A stretch of 64,000 nucleotides of DNA from Xiphophorus maculatus (Eukaryota; Chordata; Actinopteri; Cyprinodontiformes; Poeciliidae), in contig NC_036454.1 in the NCBI RefSeq assembly GCF_002775205.1, forward strand, positions 14,528,882-14,592,881, in the 5' to 3' direction. Within the stretch, counting starts at the first letter, position 1; the number at the start of each line of letters is the position of its first letter. Shown here in pieces: positions 10,217 to 24,825 of the stretch. The position numbers and the translations under genes are program-made. The notes under the pieces are model-generated. The model was not told where the DNA came from and made no database searches. It saw only the letters and a program-made list of their open reading frames with translations.

Positions 10217-12335
10217 CAATGTTTGCACATCGAACTAGAGTTGAAATGTAGTGTGCCTATAATTATTTAAAGTAGCTCTGAAAATATCTTAGACCCCTAA
10301 GTAATTATATTAATTTAGCTTCAGTTATGAGAAATATATTTAAAAATCTCAAAAAGTATCAACTGAGGGCTGGACGCAAAACCATTTGATGCTGTTTGTC
10401 AGATGTCAAAAAAACATCTGACAAGCAAAAAAACAATATTTAAAAAAAAACTATACCACTAGCATCACCATTATTACTGTTATTGCTATTTTTTATTATC
10501 ATTACAGTTAATATTACATAATAGCAATGGTATTCGAAGGTAAACTGGCTTGTACATTTCTATTGTGTCTCTACAAAAATGCCCCTCACAATGTGGGCGG
10601 CGACATCAGCACACAATCACTTAATTGATGTTTACTCTTGTATGTCTCTGATCGTGAGCATTCAGCTACCTCAGTGAAGACAAGTTGAGATTCTGTGGGA
10701 GATTTCCTGCAGCCGTCAGTGCAGGACAGTGACAGTAGCGTGCGTAGCAGCGACTGTGTGCACTCACCGCACGAACCGGGTTCTGCAAAGTCAATGAGGC
10801 CGGTAATTCAGGAGAAGTGAGTCACAAGATATAAGGTCATTACAGTATATAAAAACAGCAGTGTGTGTAACTCCTGGGATTAATCATTGGTATGAGCTGC
10901 CATGGACAGACTCATCTCTAAAACAAACTCTGCTGATGCATGGAAAGGATTTCTTGTGTTAGCTCCGTGACAAATGCGCACCACAGTGATATATTGCAAT
11001 GAATACATGCTCTTTGTTTCTCTGCCACACAAACCTGCTATTGTAATATTCAAAACAATTTGTTCTCTTGAAAATTAGGGTACAATGATTCCTGTTCTAT
11101 AACAGACGAGACTTAAATATTTCCCTGACTACAGAGTTTTGGTGAAGTCAGTGGAGATCTGTTCAATAATGTGGATTACTAGTTTCTATAAGAAAGAAAC
11201 TAATACAACAAATTGTTGTCAAGGAGATAAGAGCAGTGAAACAGTTCTCTAGTTTTTAGAGAGATCCAAAGAGATAAAGACTCAAAATTAAAAAGTCTGG
11301 TGTTACAGTTATTAAAATTTATACAGTACAGCAAAATAAATATTTTTTTGTAAAATTCTGGTATGTGTAGTTTTTAAATTGGGGGAAAATAAGAATACCT
11401 GTTCAAGCATTTCTTCCACAGCAAATTATTAATAGCAGAAAAAATAAAACATTTTGGTACAAATAAATGTGCATACTATGCTAGGAAAAAAACAGTAAAA
11501 TATGTAAACATTGCAGTCAGTTCAATGCAAAACAATAGCTTTATTCTGCAATTCGTAATTCAAACGCGTCTGAGGGTTATATCATCCTCAGAGCAGTTTC
11601 TTAAATATGCTTCCTGCTGTTTTTTTCTTTTCTTTTTCAAAACACTTTGCTTGGTTTGGCTTATGTAAGAGGGGATTCAGCTGAGCTTATGTCAGTAGTA
11701 AACATCTTACCTACACACAGTACTCAGTACCGTTTCAGTCTGGAGAAACAGAAACGTTCTCACGGAAAAGTGAAAGTAACTTCTGTTGTGAGGGTGACCA
11801 GTTGTAAAAGCTGATTTTTTGACCACTTGAAACAACTCTTATCTCAAAGAATACATAATCTTGTTTTAAAGAGCTGCATTCTTTTGCATCTAATGATGAC
11901 TTTTAGGTTATGAGGTCTTATCTGAAAGTCTGGTAGCTTTCATTCCTTGTCATTACATAATTAATCTGTTGTAATGCTCTGTTGTCATTATGTGAGAAAA
12001 TGTGAGGATATGAAGGGCATTTTTAGGTCACTGACATAGAAACAAAAGATCACCAGTTTTGAGCAGCTGCATATGTGCTGCTGGAATGCCATCTTGAATT
12101 CTTTATATAGCATTTTATACCCAGAATATTCAGTCAGAGGGATTTTTAGATTCAAAGGCATGACCAAAGTAAAATTAACTACTATTTTATCAAAACAGCT
12201 GCAATAAGCCCTCTGAGTTCAGAGTGTGTTTTATGCTGTTTTGTTCTATTTATAGATTGAGTTAATTTTGATGAAAGGTGCCGTATTTACAATGTTCTAC
12301 TGTGTCAGGACAAATGAAGGAGTTTATTTCTTTAA

Positions 12336-12560
12336 CAGGTCGGTATTATGTATTTACCTGGCTTGTAGTCTCATTTTATAGCACAATCAAGTAACTATGT
12401 TACCTTCAGTTGTGTCAAACATGACTTCCGAGACATTTGACTTGACAATTTGACCCCGTGAAATTGCCCCGCTTCTCTTTAAGAAGCTGCTGCTCTTTCT
12501 GACTCTCTGCTTTCAGCCCCTCATCACAACACGGCCTTTCCACTCTGCTGTTTACTGTTT
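12336..12560 (+). repeat. Dispersed repeat, copy 1 of 2 in this window
   Basis: This segment shares an ordered set of blocks with 59006-59165: GTATTATGTATTT, a CATAGTA/TTGTAGT stretch, AATCAAGTAACT, TGTTAC, TCTTTAAGAAG, and CTCTGCTTTCAGC. The two copies are diverged and in the same orientation. The family is dispersed in fish DNA, but I cannot name its class. Confidence 0.6.
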
Positions 12561-14139
12561 TGTTTCTGAGCAGCTCTGGACTGAGACGCAGTTTGTATCG
12601 TGAGCTCAGCAGATGTGCAGTTCCAACAGGTGTTTGCTAATTGTTGCTTCAGTCATCCCCGATGTAAGATGTAAGGATTTCTCAAGCATGAATGAAGGAA
12701 CAGTACTGCTACGCTGCAGAAGCAACTTTAAGCAGAAAATAATGTGTAAAAAGACAACAGTGTGACTGTGGCAGTAATTTAACCCTAGAACTGGTTCCCC
12801 TCTCAAAATCTCAGCTGCTCAGTCAGAACTACTCTTTCTCCAAGCTGAGGATGTTGAAGCTGCTCTCTGCTGCAGTAAGATTCTGACTGCTGAACATTAT
12901 TCCCTGATTCATAAACAATCAAAATTTTTGCTTTAATTTCCTCTTATGTAAGTTGACACCTTCTGCTGCCATGTTATTTTTTAAACTGCTGCTAAAATGA
13001 AGTATTATCAGCTTTGTGACTAATGTTATATTGCCTCAAATGGTTGCTTAGCTATAAAACTGCATCCTCACTCTTCTTGTTTTTGTTATGCTTCCTTTTA
13101 TGTAAAACTACTACAATTTGATTGGAGTCTGATATGCAGGTGTCTTGTTCAGCAAGATTTGTTTTTATTTATTTCAAACTGTTAATTTATGCACTTTATA
13201 TTTTTTTGTTGCTTTAATTGTTTGTGAAATTGTAAGGTGGTTACTGTTTTTTTGCAAACACGATTGAGTGTTGATAACTCAAAACGTATGTGCGGTAACT
13301 GATGGGTATTTGTAAACTTAATGATGCAGCTGTAATTAACTGGCAATGTTGCTTCATTAAAACATGGCCTGTGAAGTGCAGGAATACTGTATGTCATCGC
13401 TATCAAGAGGAACTTGATGATGCATTATGAGCATAAAGTTTTTGTTCTTTGTAGACATGGCAAAATCCTCTTATTACTTTACGCAGCTCAATTCAATAAC
13501 CTCAAAATTCACAGAAAATTGAGGAAAAAAATGTAGCACACTGGTTTAGTACTTCTTTATCTCAGTAATGTGTTGAAGGGAGCTGATGGTGGACTCTCAG
13601 AGAAACAAAGCAAACAAAGAGCCTCTAATGGAAAGAGGCTGGTTCTGAGGAAGAAGAACTGGCAGCGAGAGCCTCTCTTTTCAAACAATAAACACTCCCT
13701 AAGCTTCCAATTCACTGCAGATCATCTTAAACAAGCAATTCAGTGGCTAAAGAAAAGGCCGGGTCAGCCTGTCCTCCAAACTCTGGGAACATTATTTAAT
13801 AATATATTCAAACACTGAAAGGGGAACTTCCAATATCAGGACATTGTGGTGGAAGTCCCTAAGCACATAGGTTATGTTTACCCTTCAGTTTCTGCAGAAC
13901 CCTTAGCATTTATTAATTATCAAACATAAAACTTATGTTATGAAAGTTATTATATGAAATTTCCCACTGATTTTGGTCAAATTTAAGGAAGACGTACTTT
14001 GTATTTTACTGTATCATTGAATAATTCTTGGTTTCTCTTTAATGTCTTCCACATCCAGCCTGCTGCAACCACAAACCTAAGAGGTCTTATTAAAGTTTTA
14101 AGTGGAAGATCAAAATAAATTAGGGCTTGATTGTCACAT

Positions 14140-14285
14140 GGATGGTTTTCAGATATTTTGCAAAAACTAAAAAGTGCATTTGGATTTGTGTTCAGCCCCC
14201 TTTAATCAAATGAAAGTTTGGTGCATTCGTCAAAGCTCAGTCAGATCTTCCCAAAGATTTTCATCTGGATCTGGGTTTTTACATA
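14140..14285 (+). mobile_element. Tc1-like transposon end fragment
   Basis: The order GGTTTTCAGATATTTTGCAA, AAAAAGTGCATTTGGATTTG, TGTTCAGCCCCCTTTAA matches the subterminal region of a common fish Tc1 family, in which a TTTGTATTCAGCCCCCTTTA block follows the terminal repeat. Only this part is present and the limits are approximate. Confidence 0.45.
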
Positions 14286-14473
14286 AAAACACCAACAAAG
14301 AACAATAGGCTTATGGTTGTAACAATATAGAAAAAGTCCAGAGAGTACATCATGTTCTTGGGCTTGAGGTGGTGAAACTTGACATCTGTGTTGTTTCAAA
14401 GCTGGGAAGCTGCTCTACATCTGTTTAAAAACAGCCTGTTCACTGTCAGCTCATTGATAAACAGCAGAGGGCA

Positions 14474-14474
<1 letters not shown>

Positions 14475-14520
<46 letters not shown>
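14475..14520. repeat. (CTG)15 trinucleotide tract
   Basis: Fifteen uninterrupted CTG units. The tract creates a spurious polyleucine frame on the + strand. No coding exon surrounds it. Confidence 0.97.
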
Positions 14521-14522
<2 letters not shown>

Positions 14523-17500
14523 CAACACATCTGCTGTCACACGTTGGAAAGGACACAAAACAATCGCAGGCTAAAAATATGCCAGAAAAGACACAGACGA
14601 TGAAGGAGCTGATAAATGTCTCTGAGCCTGTGACGAATCAGTCTGGTGATGTTAGGAAATTGGACTGAAATGTAATCTGAAGTGAAAACAGGACCGTCAG
14701 AAGCAAGTTCAGCTTTAGAGCCGTCACTCTCACTAGGATTAGGATGTGGAGATGCTGGAGCTGAGGATGATGAGGTAGATAGGGATGCGTATAAGCAGCT
14801 CAAGGTGAGGAGGAAGGTCAAAAATTATTACCACCTGATAGCTCTCCAGGACATGAAAAGGTAAAATATCTGAAAATTCAAGTTTTCTGATTCTCTTTTC
14901 TAGAGTTTTTCTTTTCTTTTCAGAAAAACTCAGGCAGTATTTGTGCTCTGAGAAGCAACGTAACGATGAGGACTCTCTGAGGCTCTGTGTCCAAGTCAGC
15001 TTATTTAGAACTAAATGATTTATGGTGCTTAAGTTTAACAATGGGAGCTTACTGACCGTGTAATAGGTTATTAACTGAGCTGTGATTAACAGAGAAAGTG
15101 TGGTGGTGGACCAGAGTCTTATTTGGTGGTAAAATGATTAAATGATATGCCAAGACTTCCCATAAGTGAGTCCAAAAGAACTGGCAGCGACAGCATTGTG
15201 AGCCGGGAAGCAGCTGGTTTCCAGTATATGTGCACATGTGATTGGAGCTGAGACGGCATATTGTGACATTCTGTGCTTGAACCAAGTGCAAAACAGCTTC
15301 ATTCATAGTGAGCGCTGTGCTGTGAGCGACATTTTCCTGCTCCCATCCGTTGTCTGTGTCCTCTGTTACCTGTCACAGCATTTTAATAAAAACAAAGTTC
15401 ACTCTGAGCAGATCATCAATCACTCTATGGTGAAACAAGCAAAGACAATTGTGTACTCAGCACTTACACACCTATGATTGATCCAGAATGGCCAAAATGT
15501 GCAGGAGAACAACTCAGGCAAAACACACACTGGGCCAAAGTCCCCACAGAGAGGCTGCAGCCAAGACTTGAACTAGAGTCCTGCTTTAGCTGGGAGCCAG
15601 CATGAAGCATGAAATTAATTTGCAAAATGTTGCTTTCATTTTTCGTTTGTAATTAAATGAACGATTTAGTTTTTAATGTTTTACTGCCAGTGGAGGTTTT
15701 TAATATGAATCAAATGACTCATGTTCCAGGCGGCATCCCATCTGAGCCACTGAAGCAGTTCAGGAAAAACAGTTGCACGCACTAGTTTACCAGTTTACCA
15801 ATTTATTTTTGTTTATTTGCATGTTCAGTCAGTTCTCCCCACCTCAAATGAAATAACAAATTTCTCTCTTCTTCTTGGAGAGCGTAGAGGCCCGGATTCT
15901 TAGATTTCCGTTTCTCCATCCAGTCATTTCATAATAAACAACAAAAACAATAATTACTTTCAGCCCGATCCTGTTAGATTTTATTGTCATGTAGGACAGT
16001 TTAGGACCTTGCTGTAATACCTCCACTGCTCCAGGTGACTGTTGTTGGTTTATATTAGCCTACTCTGGTAAAACAATCAGTTAACTCACAAGACATTGGC
16101 TGCTCATTCAGCTGCTCAGTCAGTTCAAGTCTCATGGTTTTGTGGCTAATACACTCCTTCATGTCAGCATAAACTTCCACTTATTCACTGTAGGTTTGTC
16201 TCCTAAAGAATCCTGGCTGTGGTTCTTTGTTGCTCACTCGCAAAAATTCATGAAGCTGGCTCAGGTTACTAATTTTACTTAAAAACCAGAACACTGACTC
16301 TTTAGCTAGTCTTAAGACCCTGTTTTTATATTTTATACTATATTAAAAAAGGTTAAGGCCTTTAAGCCCTCAAGCTAAAGAGCATCATTGATACACACTA
16401 AAAGTTAGCAAAATATGATGCAACATTCTTGTAACATGCTTGTAATTATTTTTGTGATGCCTCTATGATAATCTGATCTTAAGGTAAAAGAAAACTATGA
16501 GACCAAGATGAGAGGCAGCTACATATATTACTGCAATTTAAACCCTCATCTGTGCAAGAGTACACCTTGGTGAAGCTGATTTTAGTTGCTGCTTTTACCT
16601 TGGTGTATGTAAGAACAAACAAAAAAGAAGATTTAAATGAACCAACTTACTGAAGTTCTTGTTAAATTATGTGAAGCAAATGTCCTCTCTAACATAACTT
16701 TATCACATGTAGTAACTATTTTTATATTAATTCATGAATATCAGTGTGAAAAACAATTTAACAATCCTCCTGTGTACTCGTACTCACAGGAACACATGCA
16801 ATGACACACGTGCTCACATCAGTATAACACACTTTTATTGTTATTGGCCACTCTCACAGACTATACAAACACTTCCCACAAGTAGAAGAAAGAATCCAAA
16901 AAACACAGTTATTTCCCACTTTAAAAAGAGAGCTGATGAAATATTTTGAAGGATGTACCGTGTTTGTTTTAAACTCTGTTTAACATTTCACCTCATGTGG
17001 CTAACTTTTTCCTATTCGCTTGGCTTACATAACAGTGTAGTTCAAAGTTAGCAGTTAGGATCCTGTGTCATGGGAACTTGCTGAGCTTCAGAAACTTTAA
17101 AACAACTCACTCTACATGCTGTATATTTATCAGCGATTCAACACGGTCAACACACAAATGATCCTTGAAGACTAAACTCTCAGATGGGAGTATAAAATGT
17201 TTATCTGGATTTAATCTGAGATCATACACTCCAGGCAAAAAGTAAGGAAATTTGTGTTTAATTGATTGTTTTCCTTGTAAACATTATATAAATTTTGAAA
17301 CTGCAGTCAATTTTACTCTGTTGGAAAGCTGACGTCTCCTTAAAGTGCTACATTTGTAGGGGTGTTTATGTATAGAGAAGCAGTTTTATGCAAGTTGTGC
17401 CAGAGAAAATATTTGAACCTTGTTGCTCCAGGTTCTGACAATCAGGTTCCAGATAAGAACGTTCCTAGCTGCAGCACCTGTAACCCCGCCGCCTGTGGTC

Positions 17501-19523
17501 AGACGGCGTCTTCAAAAGTTCGATTTATAGCAGAGGATTTGAGTGTGAAAGATGCCCTCAGATATAAGAGAGTTGACAATGACACAACAGAAGACATCAA
17601 GGTTTTACATTGAATCAGGTGCAAAGACCCCACTTGACAGCATCCTCCAAAAATATTGTTAAAAGAGAACGGCAGACACCTCAGAGCCAGGCAAAATGAA
17701 ACCAAATCCATTAAAAGATATATCTGTGTTGTTTTGGGAGCTCCCCATTTCATAAGCGTTAATATTTATCATTTGATGTGGTTTTGCTGATTCCAGATGA
17801 GATCAGAGTTATCTAACTTTTCTGAGAGACATGCATAAGCATTGACACTTATCTAATACTTTATTGACTTTACTTTAGCGTTAATAAGCCATTTCTAGAT
17901 CATTCTGTCATGAATACTCTTAATCCTTCAAAGAATAAAAAATGCAAATATCTATGACATAAAATTCAACAACTTTGCAAACAATTTGGTCAGGTTTTCA
18001 AAACCTTTATAGCTCTGTGTACTGGTGAATCAGTTATTGTTGCTGAAGTATTTTCAAAGGAAACATAATCATGCAAAAAGAATCCACATAAAATTTCACC
18101 AGTGAAGCATGATGTCCATTTTAGTCAACATCAAGCATCACTGGCTTATATGAAAAATAAATTTGATTGAAAACACATTTTAAGTGTTAACAACTCTGAT
18201 AAAAGCTGAAATATTCTCCAAGCTGCAGCCCAGATGACAAACCTTCAGCATTAGAACCATGATGTTCTTTTAAATATAGAACAAAAAGTCAATAATTCAA
18301 CATTTTAACAGTCATGTTAATCCTTAGTTGTTAACTGATTGTATCGATTGCTGTATAGATGTACATGTGCAGGCCATGAGATAATACTAAATAAGTTTCT
18401 GATCACATGTACTGGCTAGGAAAGTTAACTAATTTGTACCTTGGGCCAATTTTTTACATTCACAGTTTTACTTTAACAATAAATAAAAAATTATGGCATT
18501 GCACTTTTACCTTCAGTTTTTATTTGCTAGATTAAGATTTGCAACACGCCGCACTGAAGAGGTTCTTTGTCTCTGTGGCTCACTTAATATGTTAAATGAT
18601 GAAAAATAGATTTGGTTTGTTTAATTTGTTTGTTCTTATTTTACTCAGGTCTCCCTGGTAAATTTGCTGTAAAACCACCATGAATTAATAAGATATTGCT
18701 GATGTTTGAAGAAAGTTTTTGCAAATTTTTTACTGCTTCCAAGTAGGAAAGAGCGATATTTTTGCATCTTCTTAATTTAACAGTTATTCACTCTGCTTCT
18801 GGGTTTCAAAATCTGAAAATTTTCATGAAAATAAACACAGACACTCCTCAGACTAGCTGACAATTTTTCTAAACACTCAGAATTATTTGGCTTAGTGGAG
18901 GATGTGGTATTTCCAAGAGCAGATGGTTTTCTGTCAGTGGTTTTCACATGCCAAACTTATGTTTCTTTTAATTTATTTGGACTGTGCAGAAAATGCAATT
19001 GTGAGTCACTGCAGTTGTTTTATGCACGCTGTATAAAGATGCCTGTCTGGTTTGGAAATTCTTTTGAAAGGTACAGAAGGTCTTCTGCGGAGACATGATT
19101 TACTAAAGGAGTTGTTTAATCTGCACAGAAGAACCAACTGGAACATCCATAAATCTTTTCTTTGTATGACTTTTTAAAATTTTATGAAATTATTGAGATC
19201 AAAAGGAGGAATCAAAATGCGGATGTGGCTGATATTAGTCATAGTAAATGCTTTGCTTGTGGGTTTCTGTTTGCTCTATGTGAGTGAGTTGAAGCAAATG
19301 TACCAACAATTGGTACTGTTAAAGTTTGTACTTTTACGTACTTTTCAGTCAAATACTTATTTATTTAACTCTTTATACATCCACAATATTGGTGACAAGT
19401 ATGCTAATAAATTCATTATAAAAGAAAACATAAAAATCATATTTAAAATAAGGTAGATAAAACTAAATATAATAAACAAAGTAGATAAAATCTGAAGTGA
19501 AATCATATGTTTAAGTATTAAGA

Positions 19524-19830
19524 GCCTGGCTCAATAAAATAGTTTTGAGCTTTGATTTAAAAAGGCTTTAGACTAAAGATGTAATGGAAGCTGATACCAG
19601 AGTCGTCATGCAGCCGCAGAGAAAGTTTGGTTACCCCAACATTTGTCTGTATCTGACCTCAAGGACCTGATGCGAATCGACAAACTTAATAAAAAGCTCA
19701 AATAAAAACGGGTAATCAAGGTCGTTAAGAGCTTTAAAAACAAATAAGTAGACATCTCTTCTAAAACAAACAGGAGCCAATGTAGTGAAAATGAAATCTC
19801 TCGTTACATCAGACCTCCAATCCTATATAA
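19524..19830 (+). repeat. Degenerate retroelement 3'-UTR-like repeat
   Basis: Sequence blocks such as CAATAAAATAGTTTTGAGC, GATTTAAAAAGGC, GGAAGCTGATACCAGAGTC, AAAGAGCTTTAAAA-like text and AACAGGAGCCAATGTAGTG occur in an order I recognise from fish retroelement 3' regions. The copy is old, and its ends and class are uncertain. Confidence 0.4.
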
Positions 19831-22019
19831 TATCTGTTAGGGGTGTCAGTAATTTCCTAAATTTCCAACTGCGCATGTACTCACAGTAAATGTATATATT
19901 GTGTTTCTGCATTGAGATTTGGAGGTGCTTTAGGGTTTTTGGAGTTATACTTGGAAAACTGCATCCCAATACATAAATGTACCACAAACATAAATAAAAA
20001 TCTGTAGCAATGGCTGCATTTCAAACATTATAAAAGTTATGAACCAATAAAAAACAAGCCTTTGATTAGAAAAACGAAGAAACAAAACTCCGTCAATGAC
20101 CACGGGAGAAAGGAACCGGTCCGTACCTGCGAGGGTAAGCAGGTGGAGTTACTGGATGGGCGCAAAAAAGTCAAATGTCTGTAAAGTTTTCCTTGAAAAT
20201 GTTTCAGGTCAGTAGACCTCCACCATTTTATGCTGACAGTTTGAATACAGAGCTGTATTTTATAGCACTGCATTGCTGTGAATCTCAGTTTTCATCTTGT
20301 GTAATTTTTAATTTTTTTCCCTTTGCTCAACACTCTCCTTCTTTCCAGTAGAGACCAGAACCACTTACTGCTGGTGTCGCCATGATGGGTGTAAGTACTT
20401 TAGCAGCAACCAGAAACATGGAACAAGTGTGCTTACGTACAGGAACGATCTCAGATATCGCTTCTGAGTGCACTTCTCTGCAGGCCTGAAGGCCTGAAGG
20501 CCACCAAAGATGTAATGAAGTGAACAAATGCAGATGTGGGAAAATAAGTTGTTGTCAATCTGTCCGTGTTTGCTTTGACTGCAGCGGTGTAACTAAGAAG
20601 CTTATTGTAAAACAGACAAAACAAAATTAATATTTGTCCAAATGTGCAAGTAAATGTGTATGTATCCTTCCTCTCAAACTAATTAGATTTGTAAAGTTAT
20701 GTACTGCAGCAAGAACAGGAAGAGTCTGACATCAGAGAGAAGATGTCAGTCTTTATTTCCATTTTGTTATTGCCAAAAAAATCATTTTATCCTCCTTTAA
20801 TTCACTTCCATAATTACTCAATGTTCTTTGTCAGTCTTTAAAATCCATCAACTTTGCTTTAAAAAGAGCATAAAAGAAGATGCAGAGGGAAACTCAAATG
20901 CTGACTGCTGCAACTGTTTAGGGTGTTGGGAGGACAACAAAAAGACTAGAGAGAGAAAACAACAACAACTGCCAAGGTTAGTCTGGCATTTCCTGCTAAT
21001 CATAAACATATTTCCTTCACTGCAAAACACAAAAACTCACAAATTACTGGTTGGATTCAGCTTTTCTATGGATTTCTCTCTAAGTGCATTTATCTGCACC
21101 ACTTATGCAGATAAATGTTCAAATTTGTTGTGATAAGGAGAGTCCTGTCTTGGTTTCTGTATTTGATATAATTTCCTCTTTTGTTTTATTCAGTTTTTTA
21201 ACTATGATTGTTTAGATGTCCTCAGTTGCCCCGGTTACAACCTGTCCACTCACCACCAGTGCCGTAATCAGGTCAGCAGTTTGGACCCATCCCTGTATAT
21301 CTGCATCCAGCACCAGTTCTTGTTTCATGCTGTGTGTTGGGATGGTTCTTGATGTCTTTGTTTCTTCTATCCTGTTTTCCTGACAGCTTATTAAATTAAA
21401 TATTTAGCTTCCTCATGAATCTACCTCAGCAGTACTCAAATTTGGCTCAGCTGATTGATGCAACCATCTGGAGTGGACATCGTTTTTAGTTCATGATCTC
21501 ATGACTAGCATGACTGGATCACAGCTTCAGAATAATGAGCTTACCTGTGCAAGCTCGCCTGCTGCATTTTATGGTTCCACTAATAAGGACTTTAGTATCC
21601 AAATCTCTTGTTTTGTTAGTTGCACACAATATAAAAGTTTTCCATGTCCTCAAAAGAAATTCCAGGTCCAACATTTTTGCCAAACTGCATGTTGTTGCTC
21701 ATATTACTGCGTCTGTTTTAAAACTCTGGATTTGCTAAAATCATCCTGACTATTCTCTTGCATCCTTCTTATCTGCAATTTACCCTACTCTGCTTGAGCA
21801 AGATGTCTTCCCCCACAATTATTTCTTTATCTCATAAGCCACCAAATCCACAATCGTAGCCATTGCTGTTGCAGTGGGACATGCAAAATACTGCCGCGTT
21901 GACTCCACCACAAACTAGAGCAAAATACTGCAGAACCTTATATATATGTCACCCCAGAAGTGTAGTTGATGACAAATAGCCAGATTTCTTTCTTTCTTTC
22001 CTTTTTCTATCTTGAAAAG

Positions 22020-22225
22020 TGATTTCCCTCTAAATGCAATAAACTGGGTCACATTTTGAGGCATCAGCAACCATGAAGAGTTTTTCAGTACATTGTGGAG
22101 GAATACTGACCGTTATGAGAGGATTCTTTAGCATGATGCCACAGCATCTCCATCAGTTTTAGGTGTTGACTTTGACTAGGCCACTCCTAAAGCTTCATTA
22201 CTTAGCTTGATGCAAAAAGCACAAG
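22020..22225 (-). mobile_element. Tc1-like transposase fragment, antisense
   Basis: The + strand text GATGCCACAGCATCTCCATC followed by GACTTTGACTAGGCCACTCC is the reverse complement of the Tc1 transposase segment encoding the SPDLNPIE region of the DD34E domain. The copy is short and eroded, with no terminal repeats found. Confidence 0.55.
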
Positions 22226-24539
22226 CTGCAGTTTGTATTTACTATGGTTGTCATAATACTGTATTATCATGATAATATTTGTTTGATGAATTGTAGCATT
22301 TGACTTTGACTACAGATAGAAACAAGAAATCTATTTGGAGGAAAATACTTTGTCTTGGAGGACTGTATATTTGTAATGTCTTCTTTCTGTTGAAAGTGCA
22401 GTAGTGATGCAGAAAAATAAAATCAACACGATGTTTATGTCACTTATATGCTTTTCTTGATTTATTCTTATGTCATTTACGGAACCGAATTGACTCAGAG
22501 ATTTAAAATTATTTCATGGCATCCTGCATGGACCTTCAAAACACATAAAGTCCACAGTGAAAACACTTGACTTGGTGTTATTTGTACAACATTTCATCAA
22601 CTCAGGCTGGTGGAAGGCTCTCCAGCTGGGTCGAAGTATTGTTGACCTCTTTGGGTGTTACATAATAACCCCTGGTACAGTCTCCTCTGAGAGGGAACAA
22701 ACTCTGTCATCCTGGTGAAATAAATCAGTGTTTATGTTTTGCTGAACATCTGATCCTAGAGTGAAGCATAATCTGAGCTCAGGTTTTTGATTCTGAGGCT
22801 CTTGGTTGTGAAGGTTGACAGTTCCTGAGCTCCTCATCAATCCTGCTGTGGCAATTTGTAACAATCTATTTCCAACTTGCTTCCAGCTTCAGTCTTCAGA
22901 GCCTCTGGTGTGTTTGTTTTGAGAGACTTTGCCGAGTGTCTTCAATGTCGCGGAGCAGCGGCCCTGCTTTCACAGAGTTCCTTCTGCAGGAGCCTAAACA
23001 ATAAACATTTGTACTTTGGGAAAGCAATTAAACTCATAATCTGAAGGCTATGAAAGCATCTGAAGTCAGAATCATACATGAGACATTTTTGTCTCCCACG
23101 GGAGTTTATGTTTCTTCTTCATGTTTATATCAGAAAGATAAATCGGGGTCGGTCGGTTCATTTCCAGGATCTGATAATTAATCAGAGTTTTACAGATCGG
23201 TTTGTCTTGTTCCTCTGAAAATATATGAATCAAGAACATCTTGATTGTTAATTTGCTGAGATTTTATCAAAATTGTTTAAAGTGAAGCAAAAGAAATGAC
23301 TCACTTTGGTAATTTAAGCAACCTGAAACTAATTTGGAGCCACATAATGGCTCAAGTTGCTAATTCTATCTTTCCTGTGTAAATCTCCCTTTTATTAGGC
23401 ATTTTTACTGAAACATAATGACTTGATTTTGGTTCTCTGAACGTTACATAAAGACATTTTCCTGAATTACCTCATTAACATTTAGCTTTGGATGATTCTG
23501 ACTCCGTTCTTATGAACCACAACACGTCTCATTACCCAGATTGCTTTAATTTTGCTTCTTAATAACAAAACCTTTTCTAATTGTGTGAAATTCTACATTT
23601 GTATTCACTGTTTTCATACGTTTCTTATTGATTTTTGAGTCTTGTCAAATTATTGTAAGAACTTTAGACTAAACACTATTTTCTGAACTGAACTTATTAG
23701 AGGTTCCAGCTGCACAGAGGTGAAGTGGTTGTCTTTTCAAACTCTGGTTGTGCATTGTCTTCTTGTTCCCACGTAGTTTAGGGTCCAGTCATCACCTCCA
23801 GGCATGTTCATTTAATTAAAATGGGTAATTTTATTGATGAAATTGTCAGCATGCTTGATTCTCTTTCTGTCTCTGTGTAGTTCCTGCAATCGATCCAAGT
23901 GCAGACCTAAATTGCCTTTTAACCGGACGGAAAGCCACACAATTTGCCAATTGTTCTAAAAAACATACAAACCTAAGTGTATTGACGTCCAGCTATTGTC
24001 TTCAGCCGCTCTGAGAGAGAACAGGTCACCGAGGGTCAAATGTTCAGGGGGGAAGTCCAGACAACACTCTCCTCAGCAACAATTTCTAGCTCACTCCAGC
24101 TGTTCCTGGGCCAGAAGTCCCTCCAGCTAACTTCATGTCTGCCAAGTGATGTTTCAGGAAAATCTGCCAAGGGAAGTAACCTGGTCAGAAAGCAAGTAAC
24201 TTTTTTGATACACTCCAAAACACTGACATCGTCAAGAAAAAAAATTGTTCTGAAGCTTTAACTTCCATGACAAAATTTTGAGATGCTGCTTCTGTATTTC
24301 AACGTCTATCTATGCTCCTTATCTCCGGGAAGTGCACCGGTCCCTCCTGCAACAAGAGCATGATCTCGCCATCTTTGTGATGTTCTGTCGACAATGACTT
24401 CAGCCAACATCTTTACAAGATCTTTTGCTTTTGTTCTGAAGTTTCTAAGGACATTTCACACCAAAATATATGTGACACAGAGTCTCCTTTCTGAATTTCA
24501 TGATGGTTTTTGAACAGATGAACCCGGCAGCTTCAGATA

Positions 24540-24825
24540 TCTAAATATTGGACTCAAAGATGAAAACCAAAAATGGAAAGTTAAAAATGTCAATTTTGAG
24601 TACATGCAAAGATAGATTTTAAGGCTGTTTTGGCTATTTCTTTGTCTGTAGTATTAGTTTGTATTTTTCATCCCTGTATTTATTTTTATGCTTTAACATC
24701 AACCTGCCAAAGGTACCAGCGATAGAAATGAAATACCTGGCAGTAATTGTATGTCTTTAAATGTAAGTGTACATTAATATGTATTATCCCATTTCAGAAA
24801 ATAAACTTAAACTTAAACTTAAATA
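24540..24825 (+). repeat. Possible non-LTR retroelement 3' end
   Basis: The segment ends in tandem ACTTAA units (AATAAACTTAAACTTAAAC at about 24800-24820) after a Cys/Trp-poor non-coding run. Short tandem tails of this kind are typical of L2/CR1-type LINE 3' ends. No coding remnant is visible, so the call rests on the tail alone. Confidence 0.35.

Noticed and set aside
14379..14603. Polyleucine open frame
   Set aside because: Translation of the (CTG)15 tract with no splice sites or similarity.
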